Part shown: positions 16,597 through 24,075 of the stretch, one piece after another
Layout of the letters: the number at the start of each line of letters is the position of its first letter
Position numbering within the stretch: position 1 is the first letter of the stretch
Source of the DNA: a virus
DNA: 24,962 nucleotides
Reading direction: 5' to 3' (one strand)
IMG/VR virus record: IMGVR_UViG_3300047379_000111
Coordinates: 1 to 24,962 of that record
Program-made: the position numbers and the translations under genes
Notes under the pieces: generated by a model
Told to the model about the DNA's origin: nothing
The model's database searches: none
Seen by the model: the letters and a program-made list of their open reading frames with translations, nothing else

Positions 16597-17547
16597 ATGG
16601 CAAGATTTTCAAATAAGATTGAAAGCTTAAGATACGCTGATAGACAACATAAGTCTATAGAGATCCTATACAAGAACGGCGAAACAATAAATCCATATTA
16701 CATAGAAGTTGATTATAATAACCAAGACTTTTTAGATCTCTTGGAAGAATATTCTATTGATGACATAGAAGATCAAACAAGAATATATTATGAGAATATT
16801 AATATGCGAACTGAAAATGCTGTTCTTGATAAAGCCACTGAAATGTTTAAATCGTGGATTAAAAACGCACAAATAGATTTAGATAAACAAGACGTAGAAA
16901 GATATGAGTTATTTGAAAGATATAAAGAAGGACAACTTGTTGAAGCTGATGCACAAGTAGAACGTAGAGTTCAAGAAGGATACGAAGGTGTACAAGCAGA
17001 AGTAGATCGTCAAGTAGAACAAAGATTAGAAGAAGGATATAAAGGCATTCAAGCCGCTATAGATGAACAGTATAAAGAAGTTGAAACATATAAAGAAGAA
17101 CAACTAAAAATATTACAGGCTGAAGTTGACGAACAAGTAGAAAGACGTGTTTCTGAAGGATTTGCTGATGTTGATGCATATAGAGAAAAACAATTATCAG
17201 TTCTACAAGCGGAACTCGATCAGCAAGTAGAACAAAGATATAAACAAGCTGATGAATATAAAGATAGTCAGGTTAGTATTATTCAACAAGAAATTAAAAC
17301 GGATTTATTAAGCAAATTTAATGTGCCTACTCAGCCGACTATATCATATACTCCAGAAAAAGTTGCTAAATATATGATAGATAATTTTAAAGATGAAGAT
17401 ACGGTATTTAAAACTAAATTACAAATTTTTAATTTGTCTGAGGTTAAAAACAGCAAAGACCGTGAAATGAAAATGAAAGTACGTAAAGCAAAAACCGTAC
17501 CTGAAATATTTGCAGCATATTATGATATTCAATGTAATCACAGTTAA
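16597..17547 (+). CDS. Coiled-coil repeat protein
   Basis: This 316-residue protein starts after an AAAGG site. The N-terminal 70 residues form a small acidic alpha/beta domain ('HKSIEILYKNGETINPYYIE', 'SIDDIEDQTRIYYENI'). Residues 100-235 are a long Glu/Gln/Lys/Arg-rich helix built from diverged repeats whose core reads QVExRxxEGxxxxQAExD. The C-terminal 70 residues are again compact and basic ('KDREMKMKVRKAKTVPEIFA'). The layout, two end domains joined by a rod, suggests a trimeric or dimeric stalk or whisker, or a scaffold. Its 3' end overlaps the first glycosyltransferase gene by 26 bases. No function can be assigned. Confidence 0.7.
   Translation: MARFSNKIESLRYADRQHKSIEILYKNGETINPYYIEVDYNNQDFLDLLEEYSIDDIEDQTRIYYENINMRTENAVLDKATEMFKSWIKNAQIDLDKQDVERYELFERYKEGQLVEADAQVERRVQEGYEGVQAEVDRQVEQRLEEGYKGIQAAIDEQYKEVETYKEEQLKILQAEVDEQVERRVSEGFADVDAYREKQLSVLQAELDQQVEQRYKQADEYKDSQVSIIQQEIKTDLLSKFNVPTQPTISYTPEKVAKYMIDNFKDEDTVFKTKLQIFNLSEVKNSKDREMKMKVRKAKTVPEIFAAYYDIQCNHS
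16954..17293 (+). repeat. Degenerate coiled-coil coding repeats
   Basis: Encoded residues 120-232 contain four related units: QVERRVQEGYEGVQAEVD, then QVEQRLEEGYKGIQAAID 19 residues later, then a unit starting at QVERRVSEGFADVD, then one starting at QVEQRYKQADEYKD, with linkers of the type 'YKEEQLKILQAEVDE'. Bases differ more than residues, so they are old duplications. Confidence 0.75.
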
Positions 17548-18226
17548 GTTTGGTAACAAATATGATTCTGAATTTGTTAATAGACTTTTTAGAGAAATTT
17601 GTTATTTTAGCAGAGGCTATTATGTAAACGGCTGGTTTAAGTTCTATTGCTATACAGATAATCCAGAAGGATTAATGCATGGTATTAACGTTATTCCTGC
17701 AAAAACAGATCCAACATTAAAAGGCGTATGGAATAAGCTACGCCTCTTTGATCCTTCTATGCCATATGTAAGAGAAGGACATTACAACATTTACTTAGAT
17801 TTAGACACGTTTGTGCAAGATTGCATCTTTACACGTTTCAGTCATTTCGGTGAAAAGGACTGGAGTACACTTCACGTGTGTGGCGCGCCGTGGAAAAATG
17901 ATAAAAAAAGATATGGTAGACTATCTAGTTATGATGTAAATATACATAGTTCTGTGATGTCGTGGAATGCTCTAAGCCAATTTGAAATATGGAATCATTT
18001 TAACAATCATGGTTTACGTGATTATTATATGAGAAAATACTCGGGTGGCATGGATAGATTCTTGGCTCATGAAGATGTAAATATGAAAACGTTCAAGCGT
18101 GATTTTGTAAGATCTATGAAATACGATAAAAATATAAAAGATGCAGCTATTGTATCATTTGAGGAACTAGATGTACGATTCGGAGATCTTATACCGAACT
18201 ATAAAATTAAGCGAGAAAGTGTATAA
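17522..18226 (+). CDS. Glycosyltransferase-like protein (GT-A, DxD)
   Basis: This 234-residue protein is taken from the ATG at 17522; a TTG at 17510 adds four residues. It begins with a strand typical of sugar-nucleotide folds, 'MIFNVITVKFGNKYD', and 'KFYCYTDNPEG' near residue 40, which is GT8-like. The metal and donor-binding motif is 'NIYLDLDTFV' with DLD at 93-95. 'HSSVMSWNA' and 'MDRFLAHEDV' follow at the usual acceptor-side positions. It should transfer a sugar from a nucleotide donor in the cytoplasm of the infected cell. It overlaps the coiled-coil gene by 26 bases and the methyltransferase by 56, so the genes form a coupled unit. The acceptor (virion protein, host glycan or DNA base) cannot be read from sequence. 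Confidence 0.7.
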   Translation: MIFNVITVKFGNKYDSEFVNRLFREICYFSRGYYVNGWFKFYCYTDNPEGLMHGINVIPAKTDPTLKGVWNKLRLFDPSMPYVREGHYNIYLDLDTFVQDCIFTRFSHFGEKDWSTLHVCGAPWKNDKKRYGRLSSYDVNIHSSVMSWNALSQFEIWNHFNNHGLRDYYMRKYSGGMDRFLAHEDVNMKTFKRDFVRSMKYDKNIKDAAIVSFEELDVRFGDLIPNYKIKRESV

Positions 18227-18794
18227 CGAATCTATGTATGGGGTAGATGATCTCTATCGCATAAAAGATTTATCTCACTCTATGGATTATAATCATTGGG
18301 TTGGAAAAGAACATCTTGCAAAAAAGCTTTGTGAATTATATAATCATGACGCCGGTAAATTATTAGTACTCGGCGGGTGGTACGGCATGATGGCTTATCA
18401 ATTACGTAAGCAATGGCCGCAAAAACAAATGAATATAGAATCTACCGATATGGATCCTATGTGCGAAGAGTTTGGATATGAATTATTTGGTGATGAAGAC
18501 ATTACATTCTCCACCCTCAACATAAGTGACTCTTTTATTATAACACAATATACAGGGATTGTAAACACCTCTTGTGAGCATATGGAGCAAAAAGATTTAA
18601 TTAATATAGTTAAATCAAAAGACCCTAGCTGTTGGGTTGCTTTCCAGTCAAATAACTATACTGACTTAGATTCTCATGTTAATTGTTATCCTACAGCCGA
18701 GATGTTTGCAGAAAGTTTAGGTCTCGATTGGGTTGCTGATGTTGATACTTTAGATCTAGGTGACTTTCAAAGGTTTACAGTCATTGGAAAATAA
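18171..18794 (+). CDS. Class I SAM-dependent methyltransferase-like protein
   Basis: This is a 207-residue protein with Rossmann-type methyltransferase marks. Motif I is 'LLVLGGWYGMMAYQL' at 64-78, the acidic ribose-binding position is in 'ESTDMDPMCE' at 90-99, and 'GIVNTSCEHME' at 129-139 matches a conserved motif of phage methyltransferases found with glycosyltransferases. The start at 18171 has a good GAGG six bases upstream but lies inside the preceding gene (56-base overlap). ATG 18234, eight bases after that gene's stop, would give 186 residues and keep all motifs. It is flanked on both sides by glycosyltransferases, so a sugar or glycosylated protein is the likeliest substrate. No DNA methyltransferase catalytic motif (DPPY or PC) is seen. 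Confidence 0.68.
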   Translation: MYDSEILYRTIKLSEKVYNESMYGVDDLYRIKDLSHSMDYNHWVGKEHLAKKLCELYNHDAGKLLVLGGWYGMMAYQLRKQWPQKQMNIESTDMDPMCEEFGYELFGDEDITFSTLNISDSFIITQYTGIVNTSCEHMEQKDLINIVKSKDPSCWVAFQSNNYTDLDSHVNCYPTAEMFAESLGLDWVADVDTLDLGDFQRFTVIGK

Positions 18795-19677
18795 AGTAGT
18801 ATTCAGTATTTTTATTGATATTCCTGAAGATCGTTTAGATAATCCAGGATGGTGGGAAAACGGCAAACAGGTCACGACAGATAAAAGTAAACAAACCAAG
18901 TTAGCTTTACTTAATAATGCTGAACTTGTAACTGAACGACAAAAACAATACGCAAACGATATAGGTGCTGACTATATACTATTTCAGTATGATAGTACAT
19001 ATAAAAATTTCTTCGATGATATAAAAAATAGGTTTACAGAGATCTCAGAATATGATATAGTAAACTTTTATAAGCATCGAGTAATGAGGGACTTAGCTGA
19101 TGAATATAATTATGTATGTTATCTCGATTTTGATGTTGTACCAAATACTACTGACTGTATATTTCAAGTACATAATGTAGATAAAATGTTAGCGGTTGCT
19201 GAATCTAATAGATTGGCAATACGTGGTAAAGTTATGAAAGCAGAAGATTACAGCCTTTGCATTCGTAATCCTGCCACAAAATATTGGAATACTCATGCTC
19301 TTCTCATGGAAGAAGGATATGATCCAGAAAATGACGTGTTTAATACCGGGATTATGGCGGCATCATCAGAAGTAATTAAACGACTAGATTATTTTCGTGA
19401 CTTTGATTATATTATAAAACTTATGAGTGAAGTAAAACACGATGAGTTTTCGATGTATCCAAAAAATATTCAACGAGTATTTAATTATGATAACGAAACC
19501 GTCTTTTCATACTGGGTCAAAGCTCGAGAAATTCGAATACAATATATGACAAAAGAATGGCATTGGCTAGTAGATGAATTAATAACTGAGCCAAAACATA
19601 TAGATCCTAAAGCAAAAATATATCATTTCATAAACAAGAAAATGGAGTGGATAGAAGATATAAATAAGAACAAATAA
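18784..19677 (+). CDS. Glycosyltransferase-like protein (GT-A, DxD)
   Basis: This is a 297-residue protein if started at TTG 18784, which has AAAGG ten bases upstream and places the first strand 'KVVFSIFIDIPE' at the N-terminus. GTG 18760 would add eight residues and lacks a ribosome site. The donor and metal motif is 'YVCYLDFDVVPN' (DFD at 115-117). 'VFNTGIMAASSEV' and 'NYDNETVFSYW' supply the usual downstream acidic and asparagine positions, and 'IYHFINKKMEW' closes the domain. It overlaps the methyltransferase by 11 bases. It is longer than the first glycosyltransferase and not an obvious copy, so the two probably add different sugars. The target is unknown. Confidence 0.7.
   Translation: MENKVVFSIFIDIPEDRLDNPGWWENGKQVTTDKSKQTKLALLNNAELVTERQKQYANDIGADYILFQYDSTYKNFFDDIKNRFTEISEYDIVNFYKHRVMRDLADEYNYVCYLDFDVVPNTTDCIFQVHNVDKMLAVAESNRLAIRGKVMKAEDYSLCIRNPATKYWNTHALLMEEGYDPENDVFNTGIMAASSEVIKRLDYFRDFDYIIKLMSEVKHDEFSMYPKNIQRVFNYDNETVFSYWVKAREIRIQYMTKEWHWLVDELITEPKHIDPKAKIYHFINKKMEWIEDINKNK
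19659..19666 (+). promoter_or_regulatory. T4-type late promoter box (TATAAATA)
   Basis: An exact TATAAATA lies within the last codons of the glycosyltransferase gene (encoding DIN of DINKNK), 29 bases before the ATG at 19696. The spacing matches the box before 23412, so it probably drives the beta-sandwich and large fiber genes independently of the enzyme island. Confidence 0.75.
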
Positions 19678-19695
19678 CTTAAGAGTGTTTGTCCA

Positions 19696-20046
19696 ATGGC
19701 CCAATATGAAGAACTGTCAATCGATAAAGGATCTGACATTACCTTAAAGCTAGAATTAGAAGATACTAGTGGTAATGCTAAAGATTTAAGTAATCATACA
19801 GTTGCTGGAAAATTAAAGAAAACTTATAACACCCCAGACGGTGAAGCAACTTCTTTTACGACTGAAGTTGAGGCTCCTTCAACTGGCGGTGTCGTTAATT
19901 TATCCTTAACAAATACACAAACGCAAACTCTTAAGGCCGGTAGATATGTTTATGATGTAGAGATTTCTTTCGTAGATAGTGATGCACAAACAGTGGTAGA
20001 AAGAATCCTTGAAGGCACAATCACAGTCACACCTTCCGTGACTTAA
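19696..20046 (+). CDS. Beta-sandwich (BppU-like) structural protein
   Basis: This 116-residue protein is predicted to be all-beta. The opening 'YEELSIDKGSDITLKLELED' followed by 'DLSNHTVAGKLKKTYN', and 'LKAGRYVYDVEISFVD' with 'ILEGTITVTPSVT' at the end, follow the pattern of small immunoglobulin-like or BppU N-terminal-type phage tail domains that sit beside fibers. It has its own late promoter 29 bases upstream and is followed 14 bases later by the giant fiber, so it may be an adaptor or chaperone for it. The family assignment is by pattern. Confidence 0.7.
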   Translation: MAQYEELSIDKGSDITLKLELEDTSGNAKDLSNHTVAGKLKKTYNTPDGEATSFTTEVEAPSTGGVVNLSLTNTQTQTLKAGRYVYDVEISFVDSDAQTVVERILEGTITVTPSVT

Positions 20047-20060
20047 CTCAAGGAAATCAC

Positions 20061-23000
20061 ATGAAGATTGTCGTTGGTCAAAACACGATCGTTAAAAAGA
20101 TTACTGTTGGAACTCCTCTGCGGATTGGCTCTGCAGCAAATGGATCATTAACAGGATTAGATGACGTAAATGGTTCTGTTGGTCTAGCTAACGGTACAAT
20201 TCTACAATATGATAGTGCCTCTAATAAATTTATTCATGTTACAGCTGCTAATATTACTGGTAGCGGACTTAATGTAGATAACACAGGATCTCCTTTAGGA
20301 AGACTTGCGTATGATTCTACTAACGCAATCCTAGCTTATATTGGTCCATCACAAGACAGCATACAATCTTTATTTAATGCCACTTATGATTCTGGTGCAT
20401 TAGGTACTCTTTCGTATTCTGATGGCACAGTAAATTTAACAGGACCAACTGCTGCAGAAATACGTGGTCTATTTAGTGCCGGGAACGATTTACAATATAA
20501 TCAGGCAACAGGTGAGTTTTCTGTTACCTTACCACTAGGCGGTGGCGCCATTGGTGATGGCGGACAAACCCTATCAGTTAACACATCTGGCGATTACGGA
20601 TCGTTAGCATATGATCAAGTCAATGCAGTACTTACGCATATTGGTACAAACGACTCAGACATTCGAGGATCTATATCAGCTGGCGGTGACTTAGTTTATG
20701 ATCAAACTACTGGCCAGATAAGTTATTCAAAAAGAACAGATACTGACATCAGATCGCTTTTCAGCGCTGGTGGTGATCTAACATATAATAGTACGACCGG
20801 TAATTTTAGTATTACAACGGGAGCTCACTATGCAGACAGCGATGCACGCGCAGCTATTTCTGTTAATTTTATTGGTGATACTGCTTTCGATAGTAGCCCA
20901 TATGGAGGGGCTTCTTATAATGCTAGTACCGGTGTACTTACTATTAACGGTACTACTGATTCGAACATACGTAATTCCTTAACTGTACAGGACTCTGGCG
21001 GTTTAGGATCTCTTACATATAATACTAAACAGGGTCGAATAGTTTATACCGGCCCTAGTGTTGCAGATGTTGCAGGAACACTCTCCGCAAATCTCGATCC
21101 ATTGTCCATGGGTTTCTTTAACCTTGATTCAAATACTGGTCAATTTACATTTAGATTAGAAGACGATAGTGTACGATCACTTTTCAGTGTTACTTCTGAT
21201 GACGAAGGCGGAACAAGTTTAACATATGATTCTGCTACCGGTCAGTTTACATATAGTGGACCTAGTGATTTAGATCTAAAAGGTAAAATTAGTGCGGTCG
21301 ATGCTGGCGGTGACGGATCATTCTCATACCATGAATCCTCAGGTGTATTTACCTACACAGGCCCAAGTCCTGCCGAAGTAAGAGCACACTTTGAAGGTGG
21401 TCTTGGAATTGATTATAATGAAGCTACCGGCACATTTAGATTAGATAGTTCTGCTAATATTGTTACAGGTAGCATTGTTACCGGCGATTTAACAGTAACA
21501 GACTCTGCTAATATAGAATTTGCTAAAATAAATCAAAGATTAAATGTCAAAAATATTAATTCGTTAGAATCTAACGGTGATATTATTATTACTGCAGGTG
21601 ATGATTTTGAGGTCACTGCGGTAGATAAAATCAAATTAAATACTTCACTTCTACTAACTACATCTCCAACTCTTAATTTTAGAGAAGATGATAGTGATAC
21701 AGTTGCTCTTAGTGGTACTGGAATTTACATTGGCGGTGGATCTGGCGAAAAAAGTATAGTATACGAAGACTATAGTGGTGAAGACCAGTTTAAAATAGGT
21801 GGAACAACAGGACTAGTTGTTCCAGGCGTTTTGGCTGGTACAACGATTGATTCAATAAACAAACGAATAGATGAGTTACCTGATTCTGCTCAGATGAAAG
21901 GCATTCTATCTGCCGGTCCTGGTTTATCTTATGACAATACTAACGGAATATATCGGATTATATCTTCGGGAGTAACGGCTGGAACTTACGGTGATGCAAC
22001 AAATGTTTCACAACTTACGGTTGACTCATTAGGAATTGTTACTGGAGCAGTTGATGTTCCTATATCAACAGTTAATAACTTTCAATTTGATTCTACAACT
22101 GGCAATCTTAAGATTACAACTGCGACCGATAGTTTTAATGTTGGAATTACATTAGATCCATACACAACTAACGATCTTGTAGAAGGCGCTAATAATTTAT
22201 ATTATACGCGTGCACGATTTGATAGTGCGTTAGATGATAGTACATCTGAAACAAGAATACGTCAATATTTTAGAACAGATCTTGCATCTGATTCATCTCG
22301 TCAGCAAATACGAAAATATATTAATGTCGGGCCAAGCTTATCGTATGATTCAGCAACTGGCAAATTAACAACTAACCAGGCATTAGATTCAAATAGTGAT
22401 GTAAACTTCCAAAATATCACACAGTCTGGACAGCTACGTGGTCCAGCAGAGTTCATAATCGATCCAGCGGCTATTGGTGACAATACTGGTACAGTTAAGA
22501 TCCTTGGTAACCTTCAAGTTGAAGGCGTACAGACGATTATTAATTCTACTACGGTTTCTGTCAATGACAAAAACATTGTATTAGGCGATTCGGCTGCAGA
22601 TTCTTCTGCCTTACATGGAGCTGGAATTACGTTAGGCGGAGCTAACATTGTAGACAAACCATCGTTTACATATTCTCATGCCGATAAACGATTTGTATTT
22701 AATCGCAATATTCAAGCCGACAGTTTTTATGGTGACGTCACAGGTAATGTAACAGGTAATATTGTTGGTAATCTTACTGGCAACGTAACAGGTCAAGTAT
22801 CTGATATATCAAATCATAATACAGATAGTCTTGCTGAAGGTTCTACTAATCTTTATTTTACAAATCAACGCGCTAGAAATTCTCTTTCTGTAGTTGATGC
22901 TGGTGGAGATGGTAGTTTTGCTTATGATTCTGCTGCAGGCCAGTTCACATACACAGGACCTAGTCCAACAGAAGCAAGAGCTCATTTTCAGGTAAACGAT

Positions 23001-23357
23001 ACCGGTGGAGACGGGTCATTAACATATGATTCCGCGTTAGGTACGTTTACTTACACAGGTCCATCTGAATCCGAATGGTATCAGCATTTTAAAGATAATG
23101 CAGATAGCTTTGGTGATCTTACATTTGATTCACTATACGGATCAAAAGGTGGATTATTATTACATGAACGTCACATATTAAATAAGAGAGAAGTTTACGC
23201 AGACTCTTTTATTAATAATCAAGAATATTTCCTAATGTACAGTGGTACGACCGGTGGTGAATTAGTGAAAGTTAGAGGTGACACACTTGCAAGTAAGATA
23301 GGCGGCGGAGGCGGTGGAGGAGCCGGCGGCGGTCTTTTAAGTTTCGTTAATTTGTAA
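20061..23357 (+). CDS. Large repeat tail fiber
   Basis: This 1098-residue fiber is preceded by an AAGGAAA site. Residues 41-68 ('GLANGTILQYDSASNKFIHV') repeat a module of the cupredoxin fiber. Most of the rest is built from repeats of the type YDSxTGxFxYTGPSxxEIRxxFS, clearest near residues 395-450 and 955-1001. Two 'NNLYYTRARFDSAL / TNLYFTNQRARNSL' segments lie near 715 and 935, a common pattern in marine phage fibers. 'TGNVTGNIVGNLTGNVTG' near residue 893 is a short shaft repeat. After a distinct segment containing 'HERHILNKREVYADSF', the protein ends in a glycine-rich run and LLSFVNL. It is likely a trimeric host-recognition fiber. Confidence 0.8.
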   Translation: MKIVVGQNTIVKKITVGTPLRIGSAANGSLTGLDDVNGSVGLANGTILQYDSASNKFIHVTAANITGSGLNVDNTGSPLGRLAYDSTNAILAYIGPSQDSIQSLFNATYDSGALGTLSYSDGTVNLTGPTAAEIRGLFSAGNDLQYNQATGEFSVTLPLGGGAIGDGGQTLSVNTSGDYGSLAYDQVNAVLTHIGTNDSDIRGSISAGGDLVYDQTTGQISYSKRTDTDIRSLFSAGGDLTYNSTTGNFSITTGAHYADSDARAAISVNFIGDTAFDSSPYGGASYNASTGVLTINGTTDSNIRNSLTVQDSGGLGSLTYNTKQGRIVYTGPSVADVAGTLSANLDPLSMGFFNLDSNTGQFTFRLEDDSVRSLFSVTSDDEGGTSLTYDSATGQFTYSGPSDLDLKGKISAVDAGGDGSFSYHESSGVFTYTGPSPAEVRAHFEGGLGIDYNEATGTFRLDSSANIVTGSIVTGDLTVTDSANIEFAKINQRLNVKNINSLESNGDIIITAGDDFEVTAVDKIKLNTSLLLTTSPTLNFREDDSDTVALSGTGIYIGGGSGEKSIVYEDYSGEDQFKIGGTTGLVVPGVLAGTTIDSINKRIDELPDSAQMKGILSAGPGLSYDNTNGIYRIISSGVTAGTYGDATNVSQLTVDSLGIVTGAVDVPISTVNNFQFDSTTGNLKITTATDSFNVGITLDPYTTNDLVEGANNLYYTRARFDSALDDSTSETRIRQYFRTDLASDSSRQQIRKYINVGPSLSYDSATGKLTTNQALDSNSDVNFQNITQSGQLRGPAEFIIDPAAIGDNTGTVKILGNLQVEGVQTIINSTTVSVNDKNIVLGDSAADSSALHGAGITLGGANIVDKPSFTYSHADKRFVFNRNIQADSFYGDVTGNVTGNIVGNLTGNVTGQVSDISNHNTDSLAEGSTNLYFTNQRARNSLSVVDAGGDGSFAYDSAAGQFTYTGPSPTEARAHFQVNDTGGDGSLTYDSALGTFTYTGPSESEWYQHFKDNADSFGDLTFDSLYGSKGGLLLHERHILNKREVYADSFINNQEYFLMYSGTTGGELVKVRGDTLASKIGGGGGGGAGGGLLSFVNL
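20208..23066 (+). repeat. Diverged fiber repeats (YDSxTGxFxYTGPS)
   Basis: Roughly a dozen diverged units are scattered between residues 50 and 1002 of the large fiber. Good examples are YDSATGQFTYSGPS, YHESSGVFTYTGPS, YDSAAGQFTYTGPS and YDSALGTFTYTGPS. The two units nearest the 3' end are the most alike, including the lead-in GGDGS, suggesting more recent duplication there. Confidence 0.75.
22731..22797 (+). repeat. Short shaft repeat (GNVT/GNIV units)
   Basis: Five tandem units of 12 bases encode variants of T-G-N-V (DVTGNVTGNIVGNLTGNVTG). This pattern is typical of triple beta-spiral or beta-helix fiber shafts. Unit number can change by slippage. Confidence 0.7.
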
Positions 23358-23374
23358 GTTGCAAATCAAATTTA

Positions 23375-23382
23375 TATAAATA
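23375..23382 (+). promoter_or_regulatory. T4-type late promoter box (TATAAATA)
   Basis: An exact TATAAATA lies in the 54-base gap after the large fiber, the longest gap in the window, 29 bases before the ATG at 23412. An AGGT ribosome site follows just before that ATG. I see no hairpin terminator in the gap. Confidence 0.8.
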
Positions 23383-23411
23383 AACAATAAATATCACAAA
23401 GTTTAGGTAAT

Positions 23412-23750
23412 ATGGCAGCATCATTTCAAACCAGTTTCGTTAAGAACGTAGGAAGCACAGAGGTAACTCTTTACACTGCTCCCGGCGGTCTAACTGGTAG
23501 GCATCTTATTGTTAGTCTTGTAACGACTAATATATATGGATCCGCTTTACCTATTACGGCTAAACTAATAAGAGGTTCTGATACCGTTTATATGGCATTT
23601 AATAAAAGAGTATTGCCTAATGATACAATTGATTTGTTAATAAATAACTCAAAGATAATGATTGAAGAAAATGACGAAATTAAAGTATCAGCTCCAGTCG
23701 ATGATGCATTCAGCGTTATCATGACAGTGGTAGAGGAAGTTGAAACATGA
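23412..23750 (+). CDS. Small beta-rich virion protein
   Basis: This 112-residue protein opens with 'FQTSFVKNVGSTEVTLYTAP', followed by alternating beta strands ('HLIVSLVTTNIYGSALPITA', 'TIDLLINNSKIMIEENDEIK') and an acidic end. The pattern resembles small beta-sandwich proteins encoded next to fibers in marine phages. It has its own late promoter and overlaps the next gene by 4 bases (ATGA). No catalytic residues are apparent. It may cap or decorate a fiber; function unknown. Confidence 0.7.
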   Translation: MAASFQTSFVKNVGSTEVTLYTAPGGLTGRHLIVSLVTTNIYGSALPITAKLIRGSDTVYMAFNKRVLPNDTIDLLINNSKIMIEENDEIKVSAPVDDAFSVIMTVVEEVET

Positions 23751-24058
23751 GTTATGGTCACGATAACGAAGGCGGTATCTATAATGGAACTTCTTTTTCA
23801 GATAAAACGTCGTATGGTTTTCAGCTAGATAGTGTTGGACATTTGAATATCGAAGTAATAAAACCACAAGATAGCGATACGGTAAAATTACCTTCGGCAA
23901 ACCATACTGCATATCTATCATATGTAGATTCGACAGCAACAGATTCAAACGTAACGTTTATGCATCCTGATGATTATAAAGCACATTTTTGGTCAGTAGA
24001 TGCTATCACATTTAGATTTAATAACAGTACCGGCCATATCGAAATGGTTGTGTACTAG
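23747..24058 (+). CDS. Small protein of unknown function
   Basis: This 103-residue protein's ATG overlaps the previous stop (ATGA), with GAGG a suitable distance upstream, so translation is coupled. It is acidic and rich in Ser, Asp and Thr, with a predicted beta character ('GHLNIEVIKPQDSDTVKLPS', 'VDAITFRFNNSTGHIEMVVY'). There is no signal peptide, membrane helix or known motif. The location between a small virion protein and an adhesin-like gene suggests a structural or fiber-assembly role. Confidence 0.65.
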   Translation: MSYGHDNEGGIYNGTSFSDKTSYGFQLDSVGHLNIEVIKPQDSDTVKLPSANHTAYLSYVDSTATDSNVTFMHPDDYKAHFWSVDAITFRFNNSTGHIEMVVY

Positions 24059-24075
24059 ATGGAGACATTAGTCCT

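Noticed and set aside
18171-18794. DNA methyltransferase reading of the SAM-binding gene
   Set aside because: No DPPY/NPPY or PC catalytic motif is present, and the glycosyltransferase neighbours favour a sugar or protein substrate.
23358-23411. Possible terminator after the large fiber
   Set aside because: The gap contains AT-rich sequence and a promoter box but no GC-rich stem followed by a T run.
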